From a virus: DNA of 39,029 nucleotides. The notes below the pieces were generated by a model. The model saw only the letters and a list, made by a program, of their open reading frames with translations. It ran no database searches and was not told the origin of the DNA. Below, one piece after another: positions 28,466 through 37,586 of this stretch. Made by a program: the position numbers and the translations under genes. The stretch covers positions 1 through 39,029 of IMG/VR virus record IMGVR_UViG_3300022818_000006; one strand, written 5' to 3'. How positions within the stretch are numbered: the first letter of the stretch is position 1; the number at the start of each line of letters is the position of its first letter.

Positions 28466-28684
28466 TTAAATAGTCCATCGCTCAGCCTTCCATGCTTCGT
28501 AACAGTGGTTCTTTTCCAGTGACGAAAACACCCAATCTATTACAGGGCGCCAGAAGCCGAAGAACTTTTCGTCCCGGTACAGCTCATAAGCTGCTGCGCT
28601 CAGTGTCTCGTTGCGGTGCCCGTTGATGAGCGCCATCAGGAGTATGTCGAGCTGCACAAACACCCGAAATAGGTAGGGTTTCAT
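28466..28684 (-). CDS. Small protein near lysis genes, unknown function
   Basis: Seventy-two residues from ATG 28684, overlapping the stop of the fibre assembly gene (ATGA). It starts MKPYLFRVFVQLDILLMAL and includes NGHRNETLSAAAYEL and FFGFWRPVIDWVF; the ending HCYEAWKAE looks familiar from small phage proteins beside endolysins. The N-terminus is moderately hydrophobic. Function unknown. Confidence 0.6.
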   Translation of the reverse strand: MKPYLFRVFVQLDILLMALINGHRNETLSAAAYELYRDEKFFGFWRPVIDWVFSSLEKNHCYEAWKAERWTI

Positions 28685-29220
28685 ACCGGCCACACCATCG
28701 CTGGCAGCGTCGCAATAAACGCCTCCGGACTAGCTGGCAGGGGCGCAGTACCGGCTTCAACAGCAGCCAGCAAATGGTACGCCAAGATGTTGCAGTTATC
28801 GCACCATGTAGCGAAGGCTTGACCCTCGGCCTGGAACGGCCCAGCAAATCCAGCACGCACCATGCAAGTGATGCGATTGTCGTACCGGCGTTGCTGTGCG
28901 GTGCTATCAAGATGCGTGGTAAGTGCAACATCAAAGGCATCCACCTGGGCTTTGCGTTGCGTCGCCTGGTTTACCAGCACTTGGGCAGGGGACAGGCTAA
29001 CCACTTCCCAGGCCTGCTCATAGTGGCCCTTGTTGGTCAGCACAGGGGGCCATTCTTTCACTGTCTGGGTGATTGGGTCGTGCGCGGGGTGAGGAGCATC
29101 GAACACTAACTCATAGCCAACAGGCGGGATAAACGGGGCGGGGAAACTCGTGTTGGGGTTCGCAGACCGGATGGCCTGCTCGCTGTGCACTGCCTTGGTA
29201 CTGGTGTCGATGTAATTCAT
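28681..29220 (-). CDS. Tail fibre assembly-like protein
   Basis: A 179-residue protein, ATG 29220. The N-terminal half is a short domain of beta type (PVGYELVFDAPHPAHDPITQ); the second half (VLVNQATQRKAQVDAFDVAL and later ITCMVRAGFAGPFQAEGQAF) matches the Gln/Ala helix region common to proteins following tail-fibre genes. It sits directly after the 624-residue fibre gene, the usual place for a fibre chaperone or cap. Assigned mainly by position. Confidence 0.55.
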   Translation of the reverse strand: MNYIDTSTKAVHSEQAIRSANPNTSFPAPFIPPVGYELVFDAPHPAHDPITQTVKEWPPVLTNKGHYEQAWEVVSLSPAQVLVNQATQRKAQVDAFDVALTTHLDSTAQQRRYDNRITCMVRAGFAGPFQAEGQAFATWCDNCNILAYHLLAAVEAGTAPLPASPEAFIATLPAMVWPV

Positions 29221-29229
29221 GGTTATACC

Positions 29230-31104
29230 CTAACTCAGTGATAGATAAATGTACGCGGCCGCATTCACGTTGACGTGGGTTGCAGCTAGCTCGTTGACAA
29301 TAAACCCTGAGGCATCCGGGTCAATGGAGTCGTCGGTGGTTACTTCAGCATTGGTTGTGTTTAGGCTCAGGTGCGGGTCATTGCCTGCAACAATCCCGCG
29401 TGTTGAATCCCATACAAACCAGTCGCCCATTGAGCTAGTACACTTGATCAGGATGAACCTAGCGCCTGTGGTGAACCCGCAGTTGATTGTTTGGCTCGTT
29501 CCGTTGCCAGTGTAGCTGCCTACTTTGGAGATACCGGCCAGGGTGGCGAATAGGTAGGCGACGTAGGTGTTGCTTACTTGATTGGTTTGTACGCCAGTGC
29601 CAACGCTGAAAACTGCTGCCGTTGGCCTAGTGCTGTTCCACCTAGCCGCTGCGTTGGTTAGTTTTGCTGCTGTCGAGTTGAGAATAATGTCCTCGGTTAC
29701 TGCAAAAGCGTCACCAGTTACATACCAACCATCGGCGCCACTGCGGTTCTTAACAATCATCAGCTCAGGAGCAACACCCAAGTTGTGAGCTTCCGTCTTG
29801 GCTACTCCCGTGCCCGTATAGCAAACCCCATCGAACACGCCCGGAGCGCGGCGGAAATTCCACCAAATATTTGTATTTCCAGTGCCTTCTGGGGTTGAGA
29901 ACCCCGGAATGTAATCGAAACCAACTGTCATCGCTACCTCTGCTGCGGTTGAGTTGGTATTTACGGATTTACCGCCTCGCAACCTATCAAACACCGTACC
30001 ATCAAAAGAAATAAGACCAGAATAGTTATAACTGCCAATCACCATATCAACGGGGAAACCTGCGTTGACGAACGTGTTCGGTGTAGTAGACGCTACCGAT
30101 GTGGGTGAGAAAACCTGCGTTCCAACAGTAGGTGCCTTCATGGGGCCACGACGGATGGCTAGGTAGATCATGGTTCCTCCCCAGATCGTTGCACCTTGAG
30201 TAAAGCCAATTGCATTAGGGGCTACTGTTGTCCCTGTCACAGTTAAAAAACTATACTCAGTAGCACTTGTACTTGGGTATAGCAACCTCTCATCTGTCAC
30301 GGCTAACCCGCGAGAAGTGTCAAGCACAAACCAAGTACCAGCACCCGCAGGCTTTGCTAAAATGTATTGTGGCTCCCACCCAAGAGTTACAGCAAGCCCC
30401 GATGGATCGGTATAACTCCCGCATTGAATCATTCCACCAGCACTCGTATCGTGTGCCCATGCATAGACGATATAAGTGCCATTTCCAATAGTGGCTTGAG
30501 TAAGGGTTAGTGTCGTTCCTGATACAGAGATAGCTGCACTTGCTGCTTGTGCTGCTGTAGTGCTGAGATAGACAAGATTCCCAGCAGTCAAGTCCTTATG
30601 CCATGTGTACCAATCAGAAGCATTGTCAGTGCGCTTGACTGTGACCATTCCCACAGCGCCAAGAGCGGACAGGTCAACTGTCTGGTTGCTGCCGGAGACA
30701 GTAACTGTGGCTACTTTGAAGAACTTTTGACCTTGGGCGAAGGACCATGCAACATAATTCACTCCAGAGACGTTCGGGGTACCGAGGGTTGCCCCGGAGC
30801 CTAACACGAAACCAGTAGGAGAAACAGAGGTCACTACGTCAGAGTACGAAGCAGACTGTGCAATACCATTAGTAGATAGGACGTTAGCTACCCCGCGAAC
30901 AGTGTCACACAAAAGGTGCACGTTACCGCCCACGTCTCTATTCTTATTCCAAACCATCCCCCCCTTACCCGCCAGATCAATCCCGTTCACAATCGTCTGG
31001 GTAGAGCCGTTGCCCGTATAGGTATACGCAGAGAAGTAGTCCTCAATCGCCGGGACTGTGGCTAACCCACCGCAGGCTGCAAGTAACTTGGTCTTCAGGC
31101 TCAT
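29230..31104 (-). CDS. Tail fibre / receptor-binding protein (DUF7483-like repeats)
   Basis: A 624-residue protein; ATG 31104 (GGGAG site) overlaps the previous stop. It repeats a pattern of TYTGNGSTQTI, WNKNRDVGG, DTVRGVANVL and later SYTGNGTSQTINCGFTTGAR, WDSTRGIVAGND: a DUF7483-type beta-rich module seen about three times, separated by Ser/Thr/Gly-rich linkers. No enzymatic motif is visible. This is the longest fibre-like gene and the most likely host-recognition protein. Confidence 0.75.
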   Translation of the reverse strand: MSLKTKLLAACGGLATVPAIEDYFSAYTYTGNGSTQTIVNGIDLAGKGGMVWNKNRDVGGNVHLLCDTVRGVANVLSTNGIAQSASYSDVVTSVSPTGFVLGSGATLGTPNVSGVNYVAWSFAQGQKFFKVATVTVSGSNQTVDLSALGAVGMVTVKRTDNASDWYTWHKDLTAGNLVYLSTTAAQAASAAISVSGTTLTLTQATIGNGTYIVYAWAHDTSAGGMIQCGSYTDPSGLAVTLGWEPQYILAKPAGAGTWFVLDTSRGLAVTDERLLYPSTSATEYSFLTVTGTTVAPNAIGFTQGATIWGGTMIYLAIRRGPMKAPTVGTQVFSPTSVASTTPNTFVNAGFPVDMVIGSYNYSGLISFDGTVFDRLRGGKSVNTNSTAAEVAMTVGFDYIPGFSTPEGTGNTNIWWNFRRAPGVFDGVCYTGTGVAKTEAHNLGVAPELMIVKNRSGADGWYVTGDAFAVTEDIILNSTAAKLTNAAARWNSTRPTAAVFSVGTGVQTNQVSNTYVAYLFATLAGISKVGSYTGNGTSQTINCGFTTGARFILIKCTSSMGDWFVWDSTRGIVAGNDPHLSLNTTNAEVTTDDSIDPDASGFIVNELAATHVNVNAAAYIYLSLS

Positions 31105-32003
31105 TCCGTGTCTCCCAGGTGTGACCCATACAAGACCGCACCTACCATCCACAGGATAACGTCGGTCTTCCCTGCGGAGTACAGCGTGGGTGCCGCGCCT
31201 AACCCGCCTTGATTAGTCCACACTACAGATGGCCAGGTGATTGTGTTAGCTCCAGGGGTGATAACCAAGATGATGCTCTGCCCCGATGTCAAGCTACTCG
31301 TAGGGGTGCTGGCTCCGCTCAGCGTCCACGTTTGAATTGAGCCGTTGGCCATGCTCAGTGCTGGGGTAGTCCCTGAGACTGCGTAGACTGTCTCGGTGAT
31401 GATACCCCTGGTGTCTAATGACTCCCAAGCGGCTGCACCACCGACACGAAGTTTTTGGAGTGTGGTGTCATAGTAAACACCGCCGTTTACATAGGCCGGG
31501 GCGGATACCGTTGACGCGGGGAATAGTGTCAGTGCCCCGTCATTACGGATAGTGAGAGCTGTCGTGAATGTTACCGTTGTACCAGCCGCAGCTGACGGAG
31601 CCACCCCCCAGTAATGCTGGCCGTTCATCTGGTAGTATGTAGAGGCATTCGCAGTGATTATCCGCCTCTGGCCTGCATTACCGATATAGGTATTCGATGC
31701 CAATCCCACGGTCTCAATCGCTGCACCTCCATACACAACCCCCGAGGCACCCACCTGCATTGCCACAGTGCCTGCATTCCATGCGCTGGGTGTGACGCCT
31801 AGCCCGAGATTGCCGTTTGCGTCAGTAGCCACAAAATGGCTCATGTCCCACATTTTGACAGTGCCCGTAGAATTTTTGAAATACAGCTTCTCGTCAAGTG
31901 TGTTAATTGCAAGTTCCCCGTCAGCGAGGTTCCCGGCTGTTGGGGCTGCTGCTGCGGTCGAGGAGTGATAAAGTTGGATTGCTGTTGCGCCTGTCTGAGC
32001 CAT
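31101..32003 (-). CDS. Tail fibre protein
   Basis: A 300-residue protein, ATG 32003 (AAGGAA site). The N-terminus has GELAINTLDEKLYFKNSTGTV, a widely shared fibre-shaft motif, followed by beta-rich Thr/Ser/Gly sequence and a C-terminal region with YAVSGTTPALSMANGSIQTW and WMVGAVLYGSHLGDTE. It shares its end with the next fibre gene (ATGA), so the two fibre proteins are co-translated and may form a complex. Confidence 0.75.
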   Translation of the reverse strand: MAQTGATAIQLYHSSTAAAAPTAGNLADGELAINTLDEKLYFKNSTGTVKMWDMSHFVATDANGNLGLGVTPSAWNAGTVAMQVGASGVVYGGAAIETVGLASNTYIGNAGQRRIITANASTYYQMNGQHYWGVAPSAAAGTTVTFTTALTIRNDGALTLFPASTVSAPAYVNGGVYYDTTLQKLRVGGAAAWESLDTRGIITETVYAVSGTTPALSMANGSIQTWTLSGASTPTSSLTSGQSIILVITPGANTITWPSVVWTNQGGLGAAPTLYSAGKTDVILWMVGAVLYGSHLGDTE

Positions 32004-32013
32004 GATTGGTTCC

Positions 32014-32238
32014 TTAGAAAGTTCCGCCTGATATCCCGCCCCAAGCTGGAGCTGTTGCCCCGGTAGACGTTAAGATTTGCCCTGCAGTGCCTGGCGCGGA
32101 GGGCTTTAGATTCAGAGCATCTGCGACTTGTAGCGCGTCGAACTCCGCACCTATCTCTGACCCTCGAATAACCTTGCTAGGGTTACCGCTTATAAGTGCG
32201 TCTTTTGCCGCGAAGTCTGTGGTTTTTACGTAAGACAT
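32014..32238 (-). CDS. Small tail protein preceding the fibre genes
   Basis: Seventy-four residues, ATG 32238 overlapping the previous stop (TAATG). The sequence FAAKDALISGNPSKVIRGSE followed by IGAEFDALQVAD is a common short phage motif directly before fibre genes, and the C-terminus is Thr/Gly-rich like a fibre linker (TAGQILTSTGATAPAW). Probably a connector subunit for the fibres. Confidence 0.65.
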   Translation of the reverse strand: MSYVKTTDFAAKDALISGNPSKVIRGSEIGAEFDALQVADALNLKPSAPGTAGQILTSTGATAPAWGGISGGTF

Positions 32239-33782
32239 TAGTATTTCCCATCTTTCGTGTAAATGTCGATCTTCTGTACAGAAAGTGCGCGAGAGTTAAC
32301 GGTTGCCTCTATGCCAACTTGGATGACCTTACCTGACCCACCAGCGTTTATCCCAATTACATTTGGGGATAGTATAGCTCCACTGCCATCTGTCCCGTAC
32401 TCCGTTATCCCCCACTCGCCCATACCCGGCACTGGGGCTGTTAGTGTGCTTACATCAGCACCAATGGCGCTTTTGAAGTCAACCCCCCATTTAGCGGTGA
32501 ACGCCTGACCTTCCGCCCCAATAAGCGTATAGATCACCTTCTTCAGTATCGAGGCTTGTGACGGAGTGCCGAAGTCAATCCAAGTTGTGTAATATGACAT
32601 ACGGTAGGTGGTGGTGTTATCAAGATAACCAGAATACTTCCCTACGTATCCCCCCTTACCAATATACAACGAGCGGTCTTTAGCGTACAGCATTGCTTTG
32701 GGGGCGATGGAACTCCACCCAGTAACTCGACTAGACCCGTCAGGCAGCAACTGGCGCATATCAAAACACAATGTGAGGCTAATCATTGGCATTGTGAGTA
32801 GATAAAAAGCCTCTACTGGGGAGTAGACTGACTTGATATTCGCTAGAGTTTCTACCTCGATGTATGATTGAAGATCAGTCTGTATATTGCGGCTGACAGA
32901 ACGCATAGGTGCGGACTTCTCTTGAATCGTTCGCATCAAAGACCTAACCCCACTATTTGATAGAAATAGTACATCATCGCCTGTATTCTGAACAGAGTCT
33001 CTAGCTATGCACCCTACATTGTTTAGCGTATCGGACAACGACATGGTGGAGGGTGTAGATGCGTCTTTGTACAATAGCGTCTGTTTGTTACCAAAGATAA
33101 TTAAGAAATTGTTGTGTGCCGCAACTGCAACAATCTCGTCGCCACCTTGGGGCCATACTCCTAATAGGTTCAACGTACCAGCGCTACCCGCAGTCCAAGC
33201 CCCTGGCGCGATAGTATCGCACCACTGTATCGTGTTTTTGTCGGTAGTTGTGTCAGCGCACCAGATACGACCATAGGCGCTCACAGCGCAGTTAGCTTGT
33301 AATACCGTGCCTGTATAACCAGCGCGTTCATTCAGGCGACGGAACTGAGTTGTAGACACCGAAGGCTCATAGATCAGAGGGTCGTGCCCACGCTGGAAAA
33401 AGATCATTACACCATTGAGCATCGCAGTTTGCCAATTGTTAGCAGAGATTGTCGGTGTCACTCCCCCACCACCATACGTCAACTTGGTCAATACTCCAGC
33501 GGCATACTTGAACAGGCATCCGTTACCTGTAGCGAGGATAGTTCGTGTTCCGTTGTTTTCGACCAACTCAGTCAAGCATGTGATGTCAGCAGTACTTAGG
33601 TCAGCGTTGACTGCGTGGAGGGGAGCCCATCCCTTACGCGCACCAATACGACCATACTGATCAATGACACAATTAGTTGCGTCCAATGCAAAACTAGGGT
33701 CCATGCCGACAGGGGCATCTTGGGTGTTGAGTCCATAGAAACCAGGGGAACCTATCGAGAAGGGGGTAATGCGTTGACCCAT
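32238..33782 (-). CDS. Tail hub / gp10-like DNA stabilisation protein
   Basis: A 514-residue beta-rich protein, ATG 33782 overlapping the previous stop. The N-terminus GFYGLNTQDAPVGMDPSFAL, then INQYGRIGARKGW-like sequence (VIDQYGRIGARKGW), and the repeating blade-like pattern (IIFGNKQTLLYKD, VLFLSNSGVRSL, YIGKGGYVGKYSG) resemble P22 gp10-type tail hub proteins with a propeller. It is directly after the gp4-like adaptor in the operon, as in other podoviruses. It would close the channel after packaging and hold the fibres. Confidence 0.7.
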   Translation of the reverse strand: MGQRITPFSIGSPGFYGLNTQDAPVGMDPSFALDATNCVIDQYGRIGARKGWAPLHAVNADLSTADITCLTELVENNGTRTILATGNGCLFKYAAGVLTKLTYGGGGVTPTISANNWQTAMLNGVMIFFQRGHDPLIYEPSVSTTQFRRLNERAGYTGTVLQANCAVSAYGRIWCADTTTDKNTIQWCDTIAPGAWTAGSAGTLNLLGVWPQGGDEIVAVAAHNNFLIIFGNKQTLLYKDASTPSTMSLSDTLNNVGCIARDSVQNTGDDVLFLSNSGVRSLMRTIQEKSAPMRSVSRNIQTDLQSYIEVETLANIKSVYSPVEAFYLLTMPMISLTLCFDMRQLLPDGSSRVTGWSSIAPKAMLYAKDRSLYIGKGGYVGKYSGYLDNTTTYRMSYYTTWIDFGTPSQASILKKVIYTLIGAEGQAFTAKWGVDFKSAIGADVSTLTAPVPGMGEWGITEYGTDGSGAILSPNVIGINAGGSGKVIQVGIEATVNSRALSVQKIDIYTKDGKY

Positions 33783-34426
33783 CAGACAGCCACCCAGCTT
33801 TCATACTCGATGAAGTTGTTAGACTCTAGGGCTATTTGGTCAGCAAGGATACTCTTAAAGAGTCCGTATGCCTCACTAGACGCTAGACCGCCATCTTCCC
33901 CTCGTTCGACCAATGCTCGGGCGAATGCGCCAGCAACCACTGCCTCATAAGGCACTGCGATGATGTCACTACCTGTGGACAGGGGTATCTGCGGAATGTA
34001 CATATTAAACTTGATAGACGCCGCGCCGTTAGGGATCGGGAACAGCTCTACCTTGTTGTCTGTGCCATCTGTGCCGTTCCATGCGTAGTACACTGCTGGC
34101 GCTGACTGCACAATGGTAAGTTGCTGTTGGTCAGTAATCCACTGTAAAGGTGCATTTATCAGGCGAATCTTATTGGTTACATCATTTACGGCAATACCTT
34201 TAGGTCTACGACCCGAACCTGTCAGGGTATAGGTACTAACGCCGGGTGTTGTGGTCAGTGTCAGTGTTGCCGACAAGCAGTTCCAATCCCATGCGTCTTC
34301 GACTTGACGTTTAGCATCGTTGATATATTTACTGATGAGAATTGAATAAGGGTTGGTCGTGATTGACGCAACCGACGGTTCGCGCAGTCGGGCTAAGACT
34401 TCGTTAATACTTTCTAGGTAGGTCAT
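33782..34426 (-). CDS. Head-tail adaptor (gp4/gp11-like)
   Basis: A 214-residue protein, ATG 34426. The start MTYLESINEVLARLREPSVA, then NDAKRQVEDAWDWNCL and a terminal helix (SEAYGLFKSILADQIAL), is typical of podovirus tail-adaptor proteins of the P22 gp4/T7 gp11 type, which attach under the portal. It overlaps the internal protein gene before and the hub gene after it, giving a tight tail module. Confidence 0.8.
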   Translation of the reverse strand: MTYLESINEVLARLREPSVASITTNPYSILISKYINDAKRQVEDAWDWNCLSATLTLTTTPGVSTYTLTGSGRRPKGIAVNDVTNKIRLINAPLQWITDQQQLTIVQSAPAVYYAWNGTDGTDNKVELFPIPNGAASIKFNMYIPQIPLSTGSDIIAVPYEAVVAGAFARALVERGEDGGLASSEAYGLFKSILADQIALESNNFIEYESWVAV

Positions 34427-36321
34427 TGTGTCAGTCCTTGAACCGCTGCGGGAGCTACCGCACCAGTAGTAGTTTGAGAGGCTATCAGGAACTTAATCGC
34501 GTTTCGTTCCTTGATACTAGCCTGCTCCATTATCTTCGCAGTCCGAACAGGGTCTTGCAAGATAGTCGCCAACTCTTTGAATGTGCGAGTCTGACCTCCA
34601 CCAAAAAATCTTCGGATAGCTGTGTTTGCTAAAATCACACCCTGGTTCAAAAAGTGGGGGAGTTCAATTGTTCCAGAGACTGCCTTCTGAACTGCCGCGC
34701 TCTGGCGACCAGCTTTGGCTAAATCATTGAACTGTTGGTCGATATTCAACTCGTCTACTACTAAATGGAGCTTTGCTTCGTTCTGAGGATTGAGTATCTG
34801 GCTCAGTTCTTTAGATGTCGAACCTTCTGCTGCCTTCACTAAAGGTGTCTCACGCTTAACTGCACCAGCGAGTGCCGTGGCCTTCTCTCCATCACCTAGT
34901 GTCCCACCTAGGATTGATTGTGCTTTCTGACCGATCTGCATTTGACCGATAGCCTGCGCTGCTTTTGCAGACGCTTCCCTAGCTGCGTTGTACTCTTTTG
35001 GCAACACCGATAGAAACGCTTTCTTTGCACCGCCTACTTCAGAGTCTTTGAATTTTGACAAGGCAGTTTCAACCGTTGGGTTCTTGAATCTATTGTCTAT
35101 AGCGACCTTCATCAGGTGCAGACCTTCAAGTGACCGGGTTGGGTCTTTGGCAATGTCGAGCAATATTGCCGGATCCAGACGGGAGAACTCAGGCGGTAAT
35201 TCAGTTCCATTACGCGCAAGCGCTGAAGCATCTGACTTCGCTGCGTCGATGATTGGGTTCTTGGATATGTTCTGAATAGCCTGATTTGGTGGTGCAACTG
35301 TGTAGTCACCAAGCCGAACAGATGTCGGCCCACCCCAGTTCGACGTTACTGGCCTTGGTGGTGCAAGCGTGGTGTCCGCAACGATACGAGCATTTCTGGC
35401 TATATCGTTTGCATTTGCATAAGCTGCGTTGTCTGCTACTTTTCTCGCAGCAACAGAAGCATCCAGCGCGGCAGGGGTCTGAGCGAATGACCCCAGCATC
35501 GCTTGACGCCCCTGCTTCGCTACTGTTGTAGTGGCAAGCCCTGGAACAGGGTTCATTTTGTTGACAATATCAGCGATAGTCGAAAATTCAGGCGACTGAG
35601 CAGACACTGCGGCCTGTCCTGAGTTTTGTGGAGAAATCAGGGGTCGAGAATTCCTCAGAGCATTGATGACTTCTGGTGTTTTATCCCCGACTACTTTGTT
35701 TAGTAACCCCCCACCAGCGTTCTGCCGCGCCGATTGACTGAAGTAGGGCGATATAGCATTTACCGTTTTTTGGGCGAGTTTAGTCGCACCCCCTGCAACA
35801 AGAGGTACTGCTGCTGAAAACGCACCAACTTTTGCAGAATTTGCTAAGGCACTCTCGTCCGACTTTACAGGGACTGTAGCGGCTTCCTGTGCTGCTCCAA
35901 ACATCCCTGATAACCCGGATATAGTTCCAGTGGCCCCCACACCACCAGCACTAATCGCATTAGCTACAGCAGGTATTGCTGTAGCTGCTCGCATTCCTGC
36001 TGCCCCAGGGAGCAGATTAGGCAATAGCATACCGACAGGTGCAGCACTATCTGATAGCCCCGCAACTGCATCTCGATAGTCCTGAATTTCGGCATCTGTT
36101 GGGGGCTTACCAAATAATTGTCGGTAACGCAATTTCCAGCCTTCGACTGTAGCGCCAGCGCCAGTAAGGAGATTCTCGAACATGCTTTGATCTTCCGTTA
36201 CCCCCCGGTATAGCGCCTTTTTGCTATATGTTGGCGTTGGTTTAGACGAACGCGTAGGTATATCAAGAAACGTGTCTATCTTGTCAGGGGTATCTAAAAA
36301 ATCATCAATCGATGTTGCCAT
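34423..36321 (-). CDS. Large internal virion / ejection protein
   Basis: A 632-residue protein, ATG 36321 coupled to the preceding gene (TAATG). Residues 95-200 are small-residue rich with two or three hydrophobic stretches (GMLLPNLLPGAAGMRAATA, VGAFSAAVPLVAGGATKLA), followed by long helical, Ala/Lys/Gln-rich sequence. This resembles internal core or ejection proteins that cross the host envelope with the DNA. No catalytic motif is seen. Third of three large proteins of this kind in a row. Confidence 0.7.
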   Translation of the reverse strand: MATSIDDFLDTPDKIDTFLDIPTRSSKPTPTYSKKALYRGVTEDQSMFENLLTGAGATVEGWKLRYRQLFGKPPTDAEIQDYRDAVAGLSDSAAPVGMLLPNLLPGAAGMRAATAIPAVANAISAGGVGATGTISGLSGMFGAAQEAATVPVKSDESALANSAKVGAFSAAVPLVAGGATKLAQKTVNAISPYFSQSARQNAGGGLLNKVVGDKTPEVINALRNSRPLISPQNSGQAAVSAQSPEFSTIADIVNKMNPVPGLATTTVAKQGRQAMLGSFAQTPAALDASVAARKVADNAAYANANDIARNARIVADTTLAPPRPVTSNWGGPTSVRLGDYTVAPPNQAIQNISKNPIIDAAKSDASALARNGTELPPEFSRLDPAILLDIAKDPTRSLEGLHLMKVAIDNRFKNPTVETALSKFKDSEVGGAKKAFLSVLPKEYNAAREASAKAAQAIGQMQIGQKAQSILGGTLGDGEKATALAGAVKRETPLVKAAEGSTSKELSQILNPQNEAKLHLVVDELNIDQQFNDLAKAGRQSAAVQKAVSGTIELPHFLNQGVILANTAIRRFFGGGQTRTFKELATILQDPVRTAKIMEQASIKERNAIKFLIASQTTTGAVAPAAVQGLTQ

Positions 36322-37586
36322 TAGAACAACCCTCTGGATTGCATATCAATGAGAATCCGTTTCGCCTGCTCCCGATTTAACTTGCCTGCTTTAAACATGG
36401 CTTTAATCTTGTTTGGGTTTGTTTCACCTGACACAGTACCAGTATTAAAATTAGACGCTGTTTGTTGCGGTGTCGTAGCAGATGTTGGAACTTGGTATGA
36501 AGTATTAGCTTTCTTCTTTAGAATATCAACAATGTCTTGTACTCCTACACGGAAATCTGCCATTCCTGCGCGGTATGCTTTCTCGCTAGTAGCCATACTC
36601 ATCCGGTTAAGCGCCTCAGTCGCCTTCTTTCCTTCAACTTCTGTGATCTGCCCAGCGTTACGTAATGAGTCAAACGCCATCAGAAAGGCTTTCCCTACCA
36701 TTTGATCATGGAGGTTTGCAAAATCAGCCTCTTGTGTACCGGGGATTTCTTTTGCCTTAGGTAACCCCATACCGACAGCACTTGCAAAACCGGGATGGTT
36801 CTCCATCAAGTCTAGTGTCTGCCCGATTCGGTTTAACGTGTTCTCTGCCTGCGGCAACGCCATCTGAGCAGCACCTGATAATGCACCTACAGCTTTCCCC
36901 CCTGCACCAGCCTGCGCCACAGCGCTTGCGGTTGTAGGGTCGTACTGTGCCATCTGAAGTCCAGAAGATTCGTCAGGTGTCAGTTCATTACCGTTGGGCC
37001 AACTGACTTTTTTTGTTACAGGGTCGAACAGAACCATACCTTTATTGGTAGATACTAGTCGTCCAGATTGAGTCCCTTGACGCGCAGTATTCTGCCTCAT
37101 AGTGTTCAGCGCAGAGATACGAGATTTAGCGAAGTTCTTCTCTTCTTCAGATGCCTCTGGATCACTAAGAATTGCTATCATGCGTTCATATTCTGAACCT
37201 GCCAGCGCCTTATCTGCCAGTGCGGCTTTGTACTTGGCGGTAGAAGCGTCACTTTCTAACTGTCGAGACTTTTCAAGTAGACTGATCGCTGCTTGTGTGT
37301 TTCCAGTCTGCTGAAATTTCAATGCAGCAGCTTTTAGACCTTCAGGAGTGGTAAGGTCGATGCCCTGCTGCATCTGCATATTCTGCTGCGCCTGCTCCAT
37401 CTGCGGGTCTTTCATGCCTAGCATCCCGGCAATGCCAGCGCCGCCTTGGTATAATCCCATCGCCCCGCGCTGTGCAGCGTTCATACGAGCGAAGTCAGCA
37501 GCAGCCGCATTAGTTTCTTGTTGACGTTGCTGTTGGAGTTGCATGGGGGTTACCCCGAACATGCTTGATACGATATTTTCAGCCAT
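36321..37586 (-). CDS. Internal virion protein
   Basis: A 421-residue protein, ATG 37586. The first 100 residues are Gln/Ala/Met-rich (QLQQQRQQETNAAAADFARM) with a Gly/Met segment (GLYQGGAGIAGMLGMKDPQM), then helical repeats (NTQAAISLLEKSRQLESDAS). A beta segment (GRLVSTNKGMVLFDPVTKKV) is near residue 180. The composition and order suit a podovirus ejection protein. It overlaps its neighbours by 1-3 bp on each side. Confidence 0.7.
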   Translation of the reverse strand: MAENIVSSMFGVTPMQLQQQRQQETNAAAADFARMNAAQRGAMGLYQGGAGIAGMLGMKDPQMEQAQQNMQMQQGIDLTTPEGLKAAALKFQQTGNTQAAISLLEKSRQLESDASTAKYKAALADKALAGSEYERMIAILSDPEASEEEKNFAKSRISALNTMRQNTARQGTQSGRLVSTNKGMVLFDPVTKKVSWPNGNELTPDESSGLQMAQYDPTTASAVAQAGAGGKAVGALSGAAQMALPQAENTLNRIGQTLDLMENHPGFASAVGMGLPKAKEIPGTQEADFANLHDQMVGKAFLMAFDSLRNAGQITEVEGKKATEALNRMSMATSEKAYRAGMADFRVGVQDIVDILKKKANTSYQVPTSATTPQQTASNFNTGTVSGETNPNKIKAMFKAGKLNREQAKRILIDMQSRGLF